Source: Thiohalocapsa halophila (lineage in GTDB: Bacteria; Pseudomonadota; Gammaproteobacteria; Chromatiales; Chromatiaceae). Taken from it: a DNA stretch of 42,470 bases. The stretch lies in assembly GCF_016583825.1 (NCBI RefSeq), contig NZ_NRRV01000048.1, forward strand, positions 1 through 42,470, written 5' to 3'. Both the position numbers and the translations under genes were made by a program. Below are positions 32,896 to 41,173 of the stretch, in pieces; within the stretch, counting starts at the first letter, position 1, and the number at the start of each line of letters is the position of its first letter. Under the pieces are notes generated by a model. The model saw only the letters and a list, made by a program, of their open reading frames with translations. It made no database searches and was not told where the DNA came from.

Positions 32896-34548
32896 TCAAG
32901 CGTCTTTGCCCGCGGTGGAACGCGGAGCTGGATCGGCCGCGTGACTACCCGGAAGTTCTTGGGAGAGGATCGCGCGCTGCGTTGTGGCGCCGCTGGCCGC
33001 CGGGTCGGTCAGTGGTGCCGCAGCTGCGTTAGTCAGGAACGGGTTCTGAATCTGATCCGTTGGCGGCTGCACAGACGCGGGCTCCGGCCGCGCCTTGGGC
33101 TCAAGGTCTGGCGTTCGTCGCTTGCGGCGCGAGCGCCTCTTCGCGGTGTCGGCCAAGAGGTCCGGTGGGTAGAGAAACACCGATAGCAGCAGCGCGAAGA
33201 CAACCTGGTTGGCCGGCGTGTAGAGGTTGTAGTCCACGAACTCGTGGAAGCTCAGCAGCAGGACGCCGATACCGCTGCCGATTTGGAGGTAGGTGCTGCG
33301 GGCGCCACTGTTTGCCGTCAGGACGCGCCGCCACTGCGACACGTAGAGGACAAGCACAAGACCCGGTAACACGACGCCGAGTGCGCCGAGGTCAAAAAAC
33401 CACTCCAGGTAGTCGTTATGTGCACGGTTGATGAAGGCATTGCCCAACTCCAGCGGTTGGTAGGGCGGGAAGACCGCAGGGAACGCGCCGGGCCCACTAC
33501 CGATCGGGAAAAACGCACCGGCGCCGAGCAGCGTCTGGTCGAAGAGCTGCCAGCGCGCGTTGTCTTCCAGGCCCGACACCGAAAAGCGATCTAGCACCGG
33601 CGCAAGACCGATGCTGATGCCCCCGGCGACCGCCAAGGCCAAAATGACCCCTGCTGGGCCCAAAGCGCTCTTGCGTCCAATCTGGCGGGAGAAGAGCGCG
33701 GCTGCGATCACAATGCCGAGGATGGTGAGGGTAATGCCAGTCCGTGACCGCGTAAACACGACACCTAAAATGAGCAGTAAAGCAAGCCCGCCGTAGAGCA
33801 TCGCCGACTGACCTGGGCGCGACCCGACAGCCGCTGCGGGCTGGTGCAATAGAGCTGGAGCGCCAGCATCGGCCCGAAGCCGACTCAAGGCGTAGAAGAG
33901 CAGCGCCAGCGTCAGGGGTAGTGCCATTTCGATGAGGCCGGCCAGGTGATTACGGTTCGCGTACGTGCCAACCGCTGACCAGCGGTGGGACCCTTCCACG
34001 GCGAAAGGCGTACCGCCAGTCTGTGCGGTGCCATACTGCAGCAGCCCAAGGAGGGCCTGAAGGGCTGCGATTGCGATGACGAGACCAAGCAGGACGGAGA
34101 TCTGCGCGGGCTTCAGGGCACGTACACCCAGAAAGACGCTGACGGGAAGGAGCAAGGACAGAACTGCGGCGCCGGCGGCGCCCGGGTAGATCGCCGCCCC
34201 GGCGGGCAGCTCGACCGGAGACTGCGGGAGATAGGACGCCGCTCGATTGTATAAGTCCCGACCGGGCAACAACGTTGCTATGTCCGGCGGCAGCGGGAAC
34301 AGGTACAACGCGGGCAGTAACAGCAGCGCCAGCGCGATGGCGGCTTGGCCGGGGCCGATGACAATGCGCTGCGGCCACCAAAGGCTCAAGGTGAGCAGCC
34401 CGATTGCCAGCATCTGGCCGATCAGTGCCGCGAGCGGCGTGGCACCGGCGCGAAACAGCGGGGTAAACGCCATCACCGCCAGCAGGAGGCCGAATGTCAC
34501 AACAGGTTTGCGTGGGGTCTCTTGCCCGCTTGAGAATCTGGCTCGCAA
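32896..34548 (-). CDS. O-antigen ligase / polymerase family membrane protein (Wzy_C), second copy
   Basis: About 550 residues with 11-12 membrane helices and a hydrophilic Pro/Ala-rich tail of about 85 residues. Family signatures: SHRWSAVGTYANRNHLAGLIE (NRNHLAG), VVFTRSRTGITLTILGIV, a loop with FPIGSGPGAFPAVFPPYQP, and FINRAHNDYLEWFFDLGALG (AHNDYLE, the WaaL/PglL-type catalytic-loop signature). It joins lipid-linked glycan to an acceptor or polymerises it. It is only distantly similar to the protein at 22643-23917. The start is TTG 34548; the family N-terminal helix begins about 15 residues in, so the start is not firm. A basic KRRSRRKRR run begins the cytoplasmic tail. Confidence 0.88.
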   Translation of the reverse strand: MRARFSSGQETPRKPVVTFGLLLAVMAFTPLFRAGATPLAALIGQMLAIGLLTLSLWWPQRIVIGPGQAAIALALLLLPALYLFPLPPDIATLLPGRDLYNRAASYLPQSPVELPAGAAIYPGAAGAAVLSLLLPVSVFLGVRALKPAQISVLLGLVIAIAALQALLGLLQYGTAQTGGTPFAVEGSHRWSAVGTYANRNHLAGLIEMALPLTLALLFYALSRLRADAGAPALLHQPAAAVGSRPGQSAMLYGGLALLLILGVVFTRSRTGITLTILGIVIAAALFSRQIGRKSALGPAGVILALAVAGGISIGLAPVLDRFSVSGLEDNARWQLFDQTLLGAGAFFPIGSGPGAFPAVFPPYQPLELGNAFINRAHNDYLEWFFDLGALGVVLPGLVLVLYVSQWRRVLTANSGARSTYLQIGSGIGVLLLSFHEFVDYNLYTPANQVVFALLLSVFLYPPDLLADTAKRRSRRKRRTPDLEPKARPEPASVQPPTDQIQNPFLTNAAAAPLTDPAASGATTQRAILSQELPGSHAADPAPRSTAGKDA

Positions 34549-35121
34549 CTTGCTTTGTGTCCTTGTCGGAAGAGCCGGTGCGACGGCGAGCAGATGGCCA
34601 ACGACGACGTCGTGTGGACGCCTAGGGTCAAGGGCGTGCTGCCGGACAGGCTAATAAATCAGGGGATAAGTAAAGTCTCAGAAAGACGCGCCTGTGGCAA
34701 GCGACTAGGCAGACACAGGCGCGCTCGCCGACGGAACGGCTCCAGTTGGTATCAGCGCGGTGGCGAAGCCGGCCGCGTACAGACCTCCGAAGCCCGTAAC
34801 CGAAAGAGACCACTGGCCCCGTACGGCCGCGGGTCAGGCCGCTTGATCGGCAAAGCGAACATCGCTCGCCACGACCTAGCACTACCGCACTGCCACCGAG
34901 GACGCTTTCTGACGAACGAGTCCCCCGGGAACAGGATGCCGCCAACCGTACACGGCAATATCTTGCGTCGCGCGAACAGCACTTTCACGGATACTCAACG
35001 CCATGCCGCGGTTGCCGCCCTGCCCTGTTTGCGGCTACCGGGCCACGCTCGCTTAGGCGTTCGATGAAGCGAACCGCCGTCCGCGAGCCGCCTCGTACTC
35101 AGCAATTCGTCGGCCTGGCCT
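34549..35121. other. Large intergenic gap, no recognisable gene
   Basis: 573 bp between the second Wzy_C gene and the beta-helix protein gene. A 170-residue plus-strand frame (34555-35067) and several minus-strand frames are rich in Arg/Gly/Ser and match nothing I recognise. It may hold the promoter of the Wzy_C gene or a decayed gene. Confidence 0.5.
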
Positions 35122-37200
35122 TTACGGGTTCGGGACACACCGGAGCCTATAGGAGAACTCGACGTTGCCTGTTCCGGGGGGAGGTGGAGTCTCAAAGGAT
35201 AAGCTCATCTTTCGGTTACTGTATGAAACCCAATATTTCCGCGCCTGCATGTCGGGTGTCATCGGTGTAACAATTGCCCAAAATCCTCTCGCCCACTCCG
35301 CCTTGCCACCAGGCATCCTAGGTGTCATTGGCCAAGTTAGCCTTACACCATCCCCATCTCCTTCGACGACCCCCTGTCCTTCATATCGAGCCGCCGTGCC
35401 GTCGCCTCCGCCCCGTGGGTAAGACCCGCGGCCAACCAGGTTGGTCAAATCGATATTGTTGACTGCGTCATAGGTTACGTAAAACCCCACAACATTGTTA
35501 CCATCATCCTTCCCGCATTTGAACCCAGCAAACCCGTGGAGGTTGATAATGTTGTCCTTCGTCTCCTCGGCGCTGCCCGTCTTTCCCAACTGGAAGAAGG
35601 TCCCGTCCGACGCGTTGATCTCGCACTTGTTGCCACGACCTTCGAAAATCATCGTATCCGCGTGTTGGTCAAAGACCGAGAACTCCTGCTTTGCGAGCAC
35701 TAGGTTTACTAAGCAGCGCCGTACGATCATGTTCGGTTCCTCAGTCGCCCGGGAAGTGGTGCCGAAGGTACTGTACATGCGCGGCGACAGTGTGCCGGAA
35801 ATCGTACAGTTCTCGAAAACGGCATTTTTCATGCCAGCAGTGTAGCCGCGGCCTTCCATTCCGCTGAATTCAATGTGGGCCAGTGAGAACCTACCTGTGC
35901 CTTCGCATTCGATACCGATCTGCGACGCACCCAACTTACCTTCCTTGTGCATATCTATCTTGATATTACCCGCGAAAAGTGCCCCGTCACCGAGGTGAAG
36001 ATCGCCTTTTCGCGTCTTATACATCCGAAACGCCCAAGTCCCGCGCAGGCGCGTTCCGCTGCCACCCCATATGCCCCAGTCGTTACCATCGCTTTCGTAC
36101 ACCATGTGGCTCTTGGGCGAAAAACGTACGTTCGCAGGGATATGGATGCCGTGCCCCAGAACCCCCGCTTTCGTTACCTTGGGTGCAAGCGTTTGAGACC
36201 CATACACATGCACGAAAGGGCAATGCCACGATGAGGCTGCCATAATCCCAATGCTCCGGCATCCTTGGCATTCAAGATAGTTGAAAACGGCATCTGGACA
36301 ATTTAGTAACCGCATCCCAATCCAGCAACGATGCACCATCAGCATATCGGCAGCTATATGTGCAGTCAGAACCGCATTATTGTGAAAAGTGTGGTTGGCA
36401 CAAACCAGCTCAAGGCCACAGACATTTTCATTACAATCCACCTGTTGAGCGCCTGAGGCGCCGATGATATCAACATGCCCCCACTTCTGATAGTCAGAGC
36501 AAATGCCCAGAATGACATTGTTCGCTCCGATCATCGCATGGTTATTCGCATGCAGCACTAGCCTACCCCGACAGCCGACCATGTCAGTGTGATTGTTCAC
36601 GCTCGGCTTTACGAACTGGTCGTCATAGTGTTCAGTGGCCAACATATGTGTCATGTCATTGTTGGCTGACAACACTGCGTCCTTCAGAAACACGCCGGGC
36701 TTTAATGTCACCTGGCCAGAGATGGTGAGGTTCGTGCTCTTGCAGTCAATGGCGGCTAACCGGTCAGGTAGTGTTGTACGAAAATCTATGCCAGCGTGAC
36801 TCGCGGCCAAACAGTCGATCGCCGCCTGCAACGGCAGCTGATTATCAGTACGCTCCGGACTAGCGCCAAACCAGGCGGCGGATATGTCTCCATCGAACTG
36901 TCGCACCCAGCGGCCGGTACCACGCTGGTCGATTGGCATGAGCACAGTGCCTGTGTTGTCGATATCATCACTTGCCGGGTCCCAGCGCCACAACCCGCCG
37001 CCGCCGTCGCCCGCTGCTAAGGCGCCCAACGTTCGAACGGCATGTGACGGCATCTCAGCAGGATCGGCAGTGCGAAGGTCATTCGCTGCGTTTACATTAC
37101 AGACACTTTTACACGGGGCGGCTTCAAGCGTTTGGGCAACCGAGTTCATGCCGAAGAAACTCGGCATAGCCCCGAAGAGAAACGTTCTGCGCTTTATCAT
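35122..37200 (-). CDS. Secreted right-handed beta-helix-like protein with Tat-type signal
   Basis: A 692-residue protein. The N-terminus MIKRRTFLFGAMPSFFGMNS fits a twin-arginine signal (KRRTFLF) with a short hydrophobic core. Next comes a domain like pectate-lyase/tailspike N-termini: TLGALAAGDGGGGLWRWDP and DISAAWFGASPERTDNQLPLQAAIDCL. Residues about 160-600 have the Asn/Gly-rich, short-strand pattern of a parallel beta-helix (NNDMTHML, HANNHAMIGANNVIL, NNAVLTAHIAADML, IEFSGMEGRGYTAGMKNAVFENCTI). The last 80 residues form a separate domain (WARGFWAIVTPMTPDMQARKYWVSYSNRKMSLSFE). It may be a periplasmic or surface glycan lyase or epimerase for the polymer made by this locus; no catalytic residues can be named. 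An in-frame upstream extension (to 37482) is not supported. Confidence 0.75.
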   Translation of the reverse strand: MIKRRTFLFGAMPSFFGMNSVAQTLEAAPCKSVCNVNAANDLRTADPAEMPSHAVRTLGALAAGDGGGGLWRWDPASDDIDNTGTVLMPIDQRGTGRWVRQFDGDISAAWFGASPERTDNQLPLQAAIDCLAASHAGIDFRTTLPDRLAAIDCKSTNLTISGQVTLKPGVFLKDAVLSANNDMTHMLATEHYDDQFVKPSVNNHTDMVGCRGRLVLHANNHAMIGANNVILGICSDYQKWGHVDIIGASGAQQVDCNENVCGLELVCANHTFHNNAVLTAHIAADMLMVHRCWIGMRLLNCPDAVFNYLECQGCRSIGIMAASSWHCPFVHVYGSQTLAPKVTKAGVLGHGIHIPANVRFSPKSHMVYESDGNDWGIWGGSGTRLRGTWAFRMYKTRKGDLHLGDGALFAGNIKIDMHKEGKLGASQIGIECEGTGRFSLAHIEFSGMEGRGYTAGMKNAVFENCTISGTLSPRMYSTFGTTSRATEEPNMIVRRCLVNLVLAKQEFSVFDQHADTMIFEGRGNKCEINASDGTFFQLGKTGSAEETKDNIINLHGFAGFKCGKDDGNNVVGFYVTYDAVNNIDLTNLVGRGSYPRGGGDGTAARYEGQGVVEGDGDGVRLTWPMTPRMPGGKAEWARGFWAIVTPMTPDMQARKYWVSYSNRKMSLSFETPPPPGTGNVEFSYRLRCVPNP

Positions 37201-37631
37201 AGCGGAGGGTTGCTCCGTACATTCCAGTAGTGCATCGCCTCCTGCCCGAGGCTGATCTGGTGTTGGCAATGTCGGGATCGATGAAGGGCATCGGAACCGG
37301 CAGCACGGCGAACCTGCAGTGCGGGATGGGGGCAAAGGGGCCAGGCTTGAATGGCGCTGACTTAAGAATGGGACCACTAAAATCAGTAACATAGACTTAC
37401 CCTGCGCAGCGAAGCCCCGAGATTGCAGGGCAAGCATGGCGCGGAAGTCGGCGAAACGGGCGCCCGGAGCGGCCCGCCGCAAGAGTTGTGATACCGCAAG
37501 TATCTGATTGATTGGGATTGCCTGTTTAGGTTAGCGCCATTCGGGCTGGATTGACCCAAAGCGCATGCGATGCCCCTCGCGTTTCAAGTAGCAGCCGGCG
37601 ATTCTCAACTTTCTCTACAGCAAAATCCTTT
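37201..37631. other. Gap at the right end of the polysaccharide locus
   Basis: About 430 bp upstream of the beta-helix gene on its strand, containing its probable promoter. No gene supported. GC content rises again from about 37.6 kb. Confidence 0.5.
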
Positions 37632-37774
37632 TCATCCAACAGCGACCGTGTCACGGATGGCATCGTGTGGAAGGCCACGTAGGATATCGGAGGTGCGGTC
37701 GTCCAGGATCATTTCGATCGCCCGCCGAAGCCTTTCCTTGGCTTCCTCCAGCGTGTCGCGTTGTCCATTTGCGC
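37632..37774 (-). pseudogene. HicB-like antitoxin remnant (C-terminal part)
   Basis: The last 47 or so residues of a minus-strand frame read DTLEEAKERLRRAIEMILDD followed by RTSDILRGLPHDAIRDTVAVG and a stop. This is the C-terminal helix-rich end typical of HicB-family antitoxins (DTLEEAxxNLxEAIxLxLED...LPxDAxRE). The N-terminal half of the antitoxin is missing; instead the sequence runs directly into the broken FkbM gene. No HicA toxin is seen next to it. Confidence 0.6.
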
Positions 37775-38241
37775 CTGGTACTTCCGGACGGGCCGGGGCA
37801 GCGGTATGGACAGGCAGGCGTCGAGACGTTTCATCGGTACGCGGAGGTCTCCGGATTCTTGCATGCCGGAAATGTTCTTTTGGCGCGCGCTCGACGCGAG
37901 CAGCGGGGGGAGTCAGTGCGGGTGGCGGGAGGCATGCGGCCTTCGCGGGGCTCGGCGCCCAGGGCGCAGTCGTAGATTTTGGCCTGTCCGCCGGTGACCT
38001 GCTGGAGCTTGGCTCTGGGCTCTGGGAGCGGCTCGAAACAGATGAGCTGCGCCTTGGGCCAACGGATGCGGGCGTAGACAGCAAATTGCCCTTTGTTGGC
38101 GCCGACGTCGATGACCGTGGCAAAGCTGTCGCCTGCGAGGGGGGTGTCGTGGTCAAAGGTGGCCGCCACGCCGTGGCGCAGGGCGGGCCAGCTGGCCGGG
38201 GTTTGCAGGAGCTTGATGTACTCGCGCAGACGGGACGACAT
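37775..38241 (-). pseudogene. FkbM family methyltransferase, truncated and frameshifted
   Basis: Starting at ATG 38241 the frame gives MSSRLREYIKLLQTPASWPA, then TVIDVGANKGQFAVYARIRW (SAM motif I of FkbM), LICFEPLPEPRAKLQQV and AKIYDCALGAEP. It then breaks near 37910; the next family block, MQESGDLRVPMKRLDACLSI (about 37790-37860), is in a different frame. The rest of the domain is absent because the HicB-like remnant follows. FkbM enzymes O-methylate sugars in glycan clusters, so this is probably a lost member of the adjacent locus. An in-frame ATG at 38397 would extend the N-terminus. Confidence 0.8.
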
Positions 38242-38451
38242 GGACAGGGTTCTTCCGGATTGGGCGCTGGTGGCAGGCGTCGGGCTTGGCCCAGGTCTGT
38301 CAGTGTCGGAGGATCTTAACGCAGTCAGTAGTCCGGAAATGCCGCGACCGCTCGACGCTGCCAAGGATCGGACCAGGACCGATCGCGGCGTCTTCACGTG
38401 ACAGCTGCCTCGTTGTGGTTGTCGTCGATTCGCGGGATGCCAGGGCGTAGC

Positions 38452-39015
38452 TCAAGCTGCCCAAAGACCGTCGAGGGCGATGACAACGGCATCGAAGGGC
38501 GGTGCACGGACCTGATCGCGGTCGGCAAATCGACCAGTCTCGCGCCAGGCCCCATCATCGAGCGCATCGGTCTCCAATGTTCGCTTGCGCGGATCCAGCG
38601 GCCAAGCGAAGGCAACACCAAAGCGGGCATAGATCGGCAACTTGATCTCCCGATCCTTGCTCTCGGTGGATGAGGATAGGATCTCGCAGACCCAGTCCGG
38701 CACCACCGTAAATCGGTGTCCGTCCGGCACGCTCGGCATCCGCTCGCGCCGCCAGCCGGCGATGTCCGGCACATCCACCTCGACATCCTCGAGGAGATGC
38801 AGCTCGGGCTCGTCGATGATCCACCAGCCTCCGCGACCGCCCCGCCCCTTGCTGAACGACGTAAAGAGCTCTGCCACGAGCGCGGACGCCGCATAAGCGT
38901 GTCGTCCTGTGGGACGCGGCTGCGTGTGAAGCTGACCGTTGAGGATCTCGCCGATCAAGCCGGGTGGAAGCGACTCAAGCTGTTGATAGAGCGACGATTC
39001 AGCGCGTGCGTGCAT
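38452..39015 (-). CDS. Uma2 family endonuclease-like protein (DUF820)
   Basis: A 187-residue protein of near-typical family length. Visible family blocks: LPPGLIGEILNGQLHTQPRP, a central IIDEPELHLLEDVEVDVPDIAGWRRERMP (Asp84 as probable metal ligand), PDWVCEILSSSTESKDREIKLPIYARFGV (Glu111 and Lys120/Lys125 as the PD-(D/E)XK-type residues), and AWPLDPRKRTLE. Uma2 proteins are expanded in cyanobacteria and purple bacteria and are predicted restriction-endonuclease-fold nucleases of unknown role. It appears intact, but it sits among decayed genes. No operon partner is evident. Confidence 0.85.
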   Translation of the reverse strand: MHARAESSLYQQLESLPPGLIGEILNGQLHTQPRPTGRHAYAASALVAELFTSFSKGRGGRGGWWIIDEPELHLLEDVEVDVPDIAGWRRERMPSVPDGHRFTVVPDWVCEILSSSTESKDREIKLPIYARFGVAFAWPLDPRKRTLETDALDDGAWRETGRFADRDQVRAPPFDAVVIALDGLWAA

Positions 39016-39336
39016 GGGGCGCCTCTCGATGGCGACGGCGAAAACAAACGCAGCGCGGCGCTACGGAGCCGAGACTTGACCATTGCGCTGTTCGCAGGTG
39101 CAGGTTAAGCACCGGCCGGACCCGAGTCAACGCGGCAGGATATTCGGTCCGGCAGGCACGCATTTGGCCGAAGGGCGTCAGGGTCTTGCAAACAAGCATC
39201 GTCTCCACTGGCGGCGCAGGAAATGACCGTGATGCCGGCTCGGCCTCGCACCAGACATGCGTGCACGCACCGGGCCGGGAGAACACCGCCGCCGGCCGGC
39301 GACAATGGGTAAGCGTCAACGCCCCGGGGATGCGGC
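39016..39336. other. Gap with degraded sequence
   Basis: About 320 bp between the Uma2 start and the broken nuclease fragment. Frames on both strands are interrupted and not recognisable. The phrase GCAAGACCCTGACG/GGTCTTGCAA recurs near the VapC relic at about 41555, hinting at shared ancestry of short pieces, but this is weak. Confidence 0.4.
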
Positions 39337-39460
39337 ATGAGCCACGATCAGAAATCCAAGAACCTCGTCCTCGACTAGCCGCGCGCGGCGTTCGCCCTGT
39401 TCGCCGCCGCCGAGGCGGCAATGATCGATGCGGCTGCGCGCATCATCTCTAGTGCGTCAG
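39337..39460 (+). pseudogene. N-terminal fragment of a DUF4351/Rpn-like putative nuclease, with in-frame TAG
   Basis: ATG 39337 opens MSHDQKSKNLVLD, then TAG (39376-39378), then in the same frame PRAAFALFAAAEAAMIDAAARII. This resembles the start of a family common in Chromatiaceae and cyanobacteria (pattern HDQxFKNLILDYPRxALxLFAxxEA), where the stop takes the place of the Tyr codon. After about 40 codons the sequence passes into the family A array. I recognise the family from memory, so the name is tentative. Confidence 0.55.
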
Positions 39461-39484
39461 CATGGTTTGGGTCTTGGGTTTGGT

Positions 39485-39741
39485 GTGGGAGCGGCATCCT
39501 TGCCGCGACTGTGTGGCTTGAGCTCTGGGAGTCTTCGCGGCCAGAGGCCGCTCCCACAGCGGCCCGAGCGTTCCGTGGGAGCGGCATCCTTGCCGCGGCG
39601 GTGCACTGGCGGTGCTGGCAGAGTTTTCGCGGCCAGAGGCCGCTCCCACGGCGAGGCGAGCGCTCCGTGGGAGCGGCGTCCTTGCCGCGACGGTGCGGCG
39701 CCAGCGCTGCCAGAGGCTTCGCGGCCAGAGGCCGCTCCCAC
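39485..39741. repeat. BIME-like array, three units (family A)
   Basis: Units start at about 39485, 39575 and 39667. Each has GTGGGAGCGGCATCCTTGCC / GCGGC on the left and TTCGCGGCCAGAGGCCGCTCCCAC on the right, with the halves in the opposite order from the 7.1-kb array as read on the plus strand. It lies 21 bp beyond the 3' end of the minus-strand DUF1640 gene. Confidence 0.92.
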
Positions 39742-39762
39742 AACTTCCGGCGGTTGGTCATG

Positions 39763-40008
39763 TCAAAAAAAGCTCTTCAGCACTAGAGCGGCAACGCCTC
39801 CAAGCAAGAGGCCCAGCATCCACTTGACGACGGTTAGGTCGCTTTTGATCGGCGCGAGCTCGATCTGCAAATCCTTGCGGGTAACGAGCTCCGAATCTTC
39901 AAGCGCGAAGCGAAGGGCCTCAGTGAGAGCTTCCGCCTGATTCTCTTGAAAACCGGCTTCTCGGAGTCGGCGGACGAACTTGTGCGTATCGAACGTGACG
40001 CTGGCCAT
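39763..40008 (-). CDS. Small coiled-coil membrane protein, DUF1640/CCDC90-like
   Basis: An 81-residue protein: ASVTFDTHKFVRRLREAGFQ, then ENQAEALTEALRFALEDSEL, then VTRKDLQIELAPIKSDLTVVKWMLG, and a C-terminal membrane helix LLLGGVAALVLKSFF. This matches the bacterial DUF1640 family, which is related to mitochondrial CCDC90/MCUR1 proteins: helical head, coiled coil, single C-terminal anchor. Bacterial function is unknown. No ribosome site is clear. It stands alone, with a family A array just after its stop. Confidence 0.82.
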   Translation of the reverse strand: MASVTFDTHKFVRRLREAGFQENQAEALTEALRFALEDSELVTRKDLQIELAPIKSDLTVVKWMLGLLLGGVAALVLKSFF

Positions 40009-40035
40009 ATTGGAGCCGATCTTACAGTTCTCCCC

Positions 40036-40213
40036 CGTTTGCTAAAAGGGGCGCCCTCGGCACAAAAGATGCCGCGATGCTAGACCGCCGGTAACCTGGT
40101 GGACTGCGCTTCGCTTGTCCACCCTACGCCCTGCGCCTGCCCGAGTGGTCGGAGTTGTTATCGAGGCCGTTTGCTAAACGGGCGCCCTCAGCACACATGA
40201 TGCCGCGACGCTA
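40036..40213 (+). repeat. Short direct repeat, two copies of about 46 bp
   Basis: Copies at about 40036-40082 and 40168-40213 share CGTTTGCTAAA(A/C)GGG, GCGCCCTC(G/A)GCACA and GATGCCGCGA(T/C)GCTA. Between them is a perfect 7-bp inverted repeat GGTGGAC...GTCCACC (40098-40123). No gene was found in 40009-40360; this pair may mark the edges of a lost insertion. Confidence 0.75.
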
Positions 40214-40361
40214 ACCCCAAAACAAGTTTCTGCGAGGGCTCATCACCCCGAAAAGTCGGCCTTCTCGCCAGCACTTTCCGCCCGCGGCGATGCGCCTTCC
40301 GGCTCTGCCTCTTACCCTGGCCCCCTCGTGGGGACAGACGGGGCGAAACGGTGGCGTTACT

Positions 40362-40777
40362 TATGCTTCGCCTCACGGATCTGCACCGGGTCGTGTTGCT
40401 CGGCGGCATCGGCGGCGTGGGCACTCTCGCGACGGTTCGTCGGCGACGCGATCCTCGCCTTGGCCTTTGGACCGGAGTACACGCGCGGCCACACGGCGCC
40501 GATGCTGCTGTCGCTCGGCCAGCTGGTCAACGCCGGCATGGGCTCGGTCAACGTCCTGCTCAATATGACCGGGCACGAGCGCGATACCCTGCGCGGCGTC
40601 GCCGTGGCCGCCCTGGCCAACCTCATCTTGAATTTCCTGCTCATCCCGCCATTTGGCCTGGTGGGCGCTGCGGCCGCCACCGCCTGCACCTTCGTGATCT
40701 GGAATCTGCTGCTGCGGCGCGCCGTGTTGCAGCGCATTCAGATCGAGAGCATGGCCTTTTCGCTCCGGCGGGCTTAG
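40362..40777 (+). pseudogene. Flippase (Wzx-type) C-terminal remnant
   Basis: From about 40430 the frame reads VGDAILALAFGPEYTRGHTAP, LLSLGQLVNAGMGSVNVLLN, MTGHERDTLRGVAVAALANL and PPFGLVGAAAATACTFVIWN, ending at 40777. This aligns with the C-terminus of the intact flippase at 21231-22565 (FGPEFPDAADAL..., SMTGHERVLRNN, PPYGLTGAATATA). Upstream of 40430 similarity is lost or shifted to another frame (LTDLHRVV in the +1 neighbour frame), and about 300 N-terminal residues are absent. It cannot encode a working flippase. Confidence 0.85.
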
Positions 40778-41173
40778 GGAGATACTGGGTTATAATGGAC
40801 AGGAGTGAGTTGCGAGGGGCGAGGTTCGAGGAAGAGAAGGCCCATCAGCAGGTTTGTGACGGGACAAACCGAAAACGGGCGTGCGCTGGATATATTGGCC
40901 TCGCCTGACCGAAAAACGGTCGGGGCCCGCCCTGATTTGAAAATGCAAGATCCTTGGGTCTTGCGCAGCAATTCCCGCCATGTACGCCAGCAAGCGCCGC
41001 ACACCGGCACCGGCCCGACGGGCGCACGGACAGACACAGCAGATCGCTCGCGCCGGGCGGCGTGATGGCGACGGTGGCGGATTGTTCCCCTCAAGAGACA
41101 CGTCGAGCACGTTCGGTCACGGCCGGCGGCTTGGAGGTGTCGTAGCCGAGCGCGATCTGCTGTGGCGCGATGA
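40778..41173. other. Gap without a recognisable gene
   Basis: About 400 bp. Two overlapping minus-strand frames of 106 codons and several plus frames are low in plausibility. A small inverted repeat GCAAGATCC/TTGGGTCTTGC lies near 40943-40962. Confidence 0.5.

Noticed and set aside
34555..35067. 170-codon plus-strand frame in the 573-bp gap
   Set aside because: Basic, low-complexity, no recognisable domain or ribosome site; left as unannotated gap.
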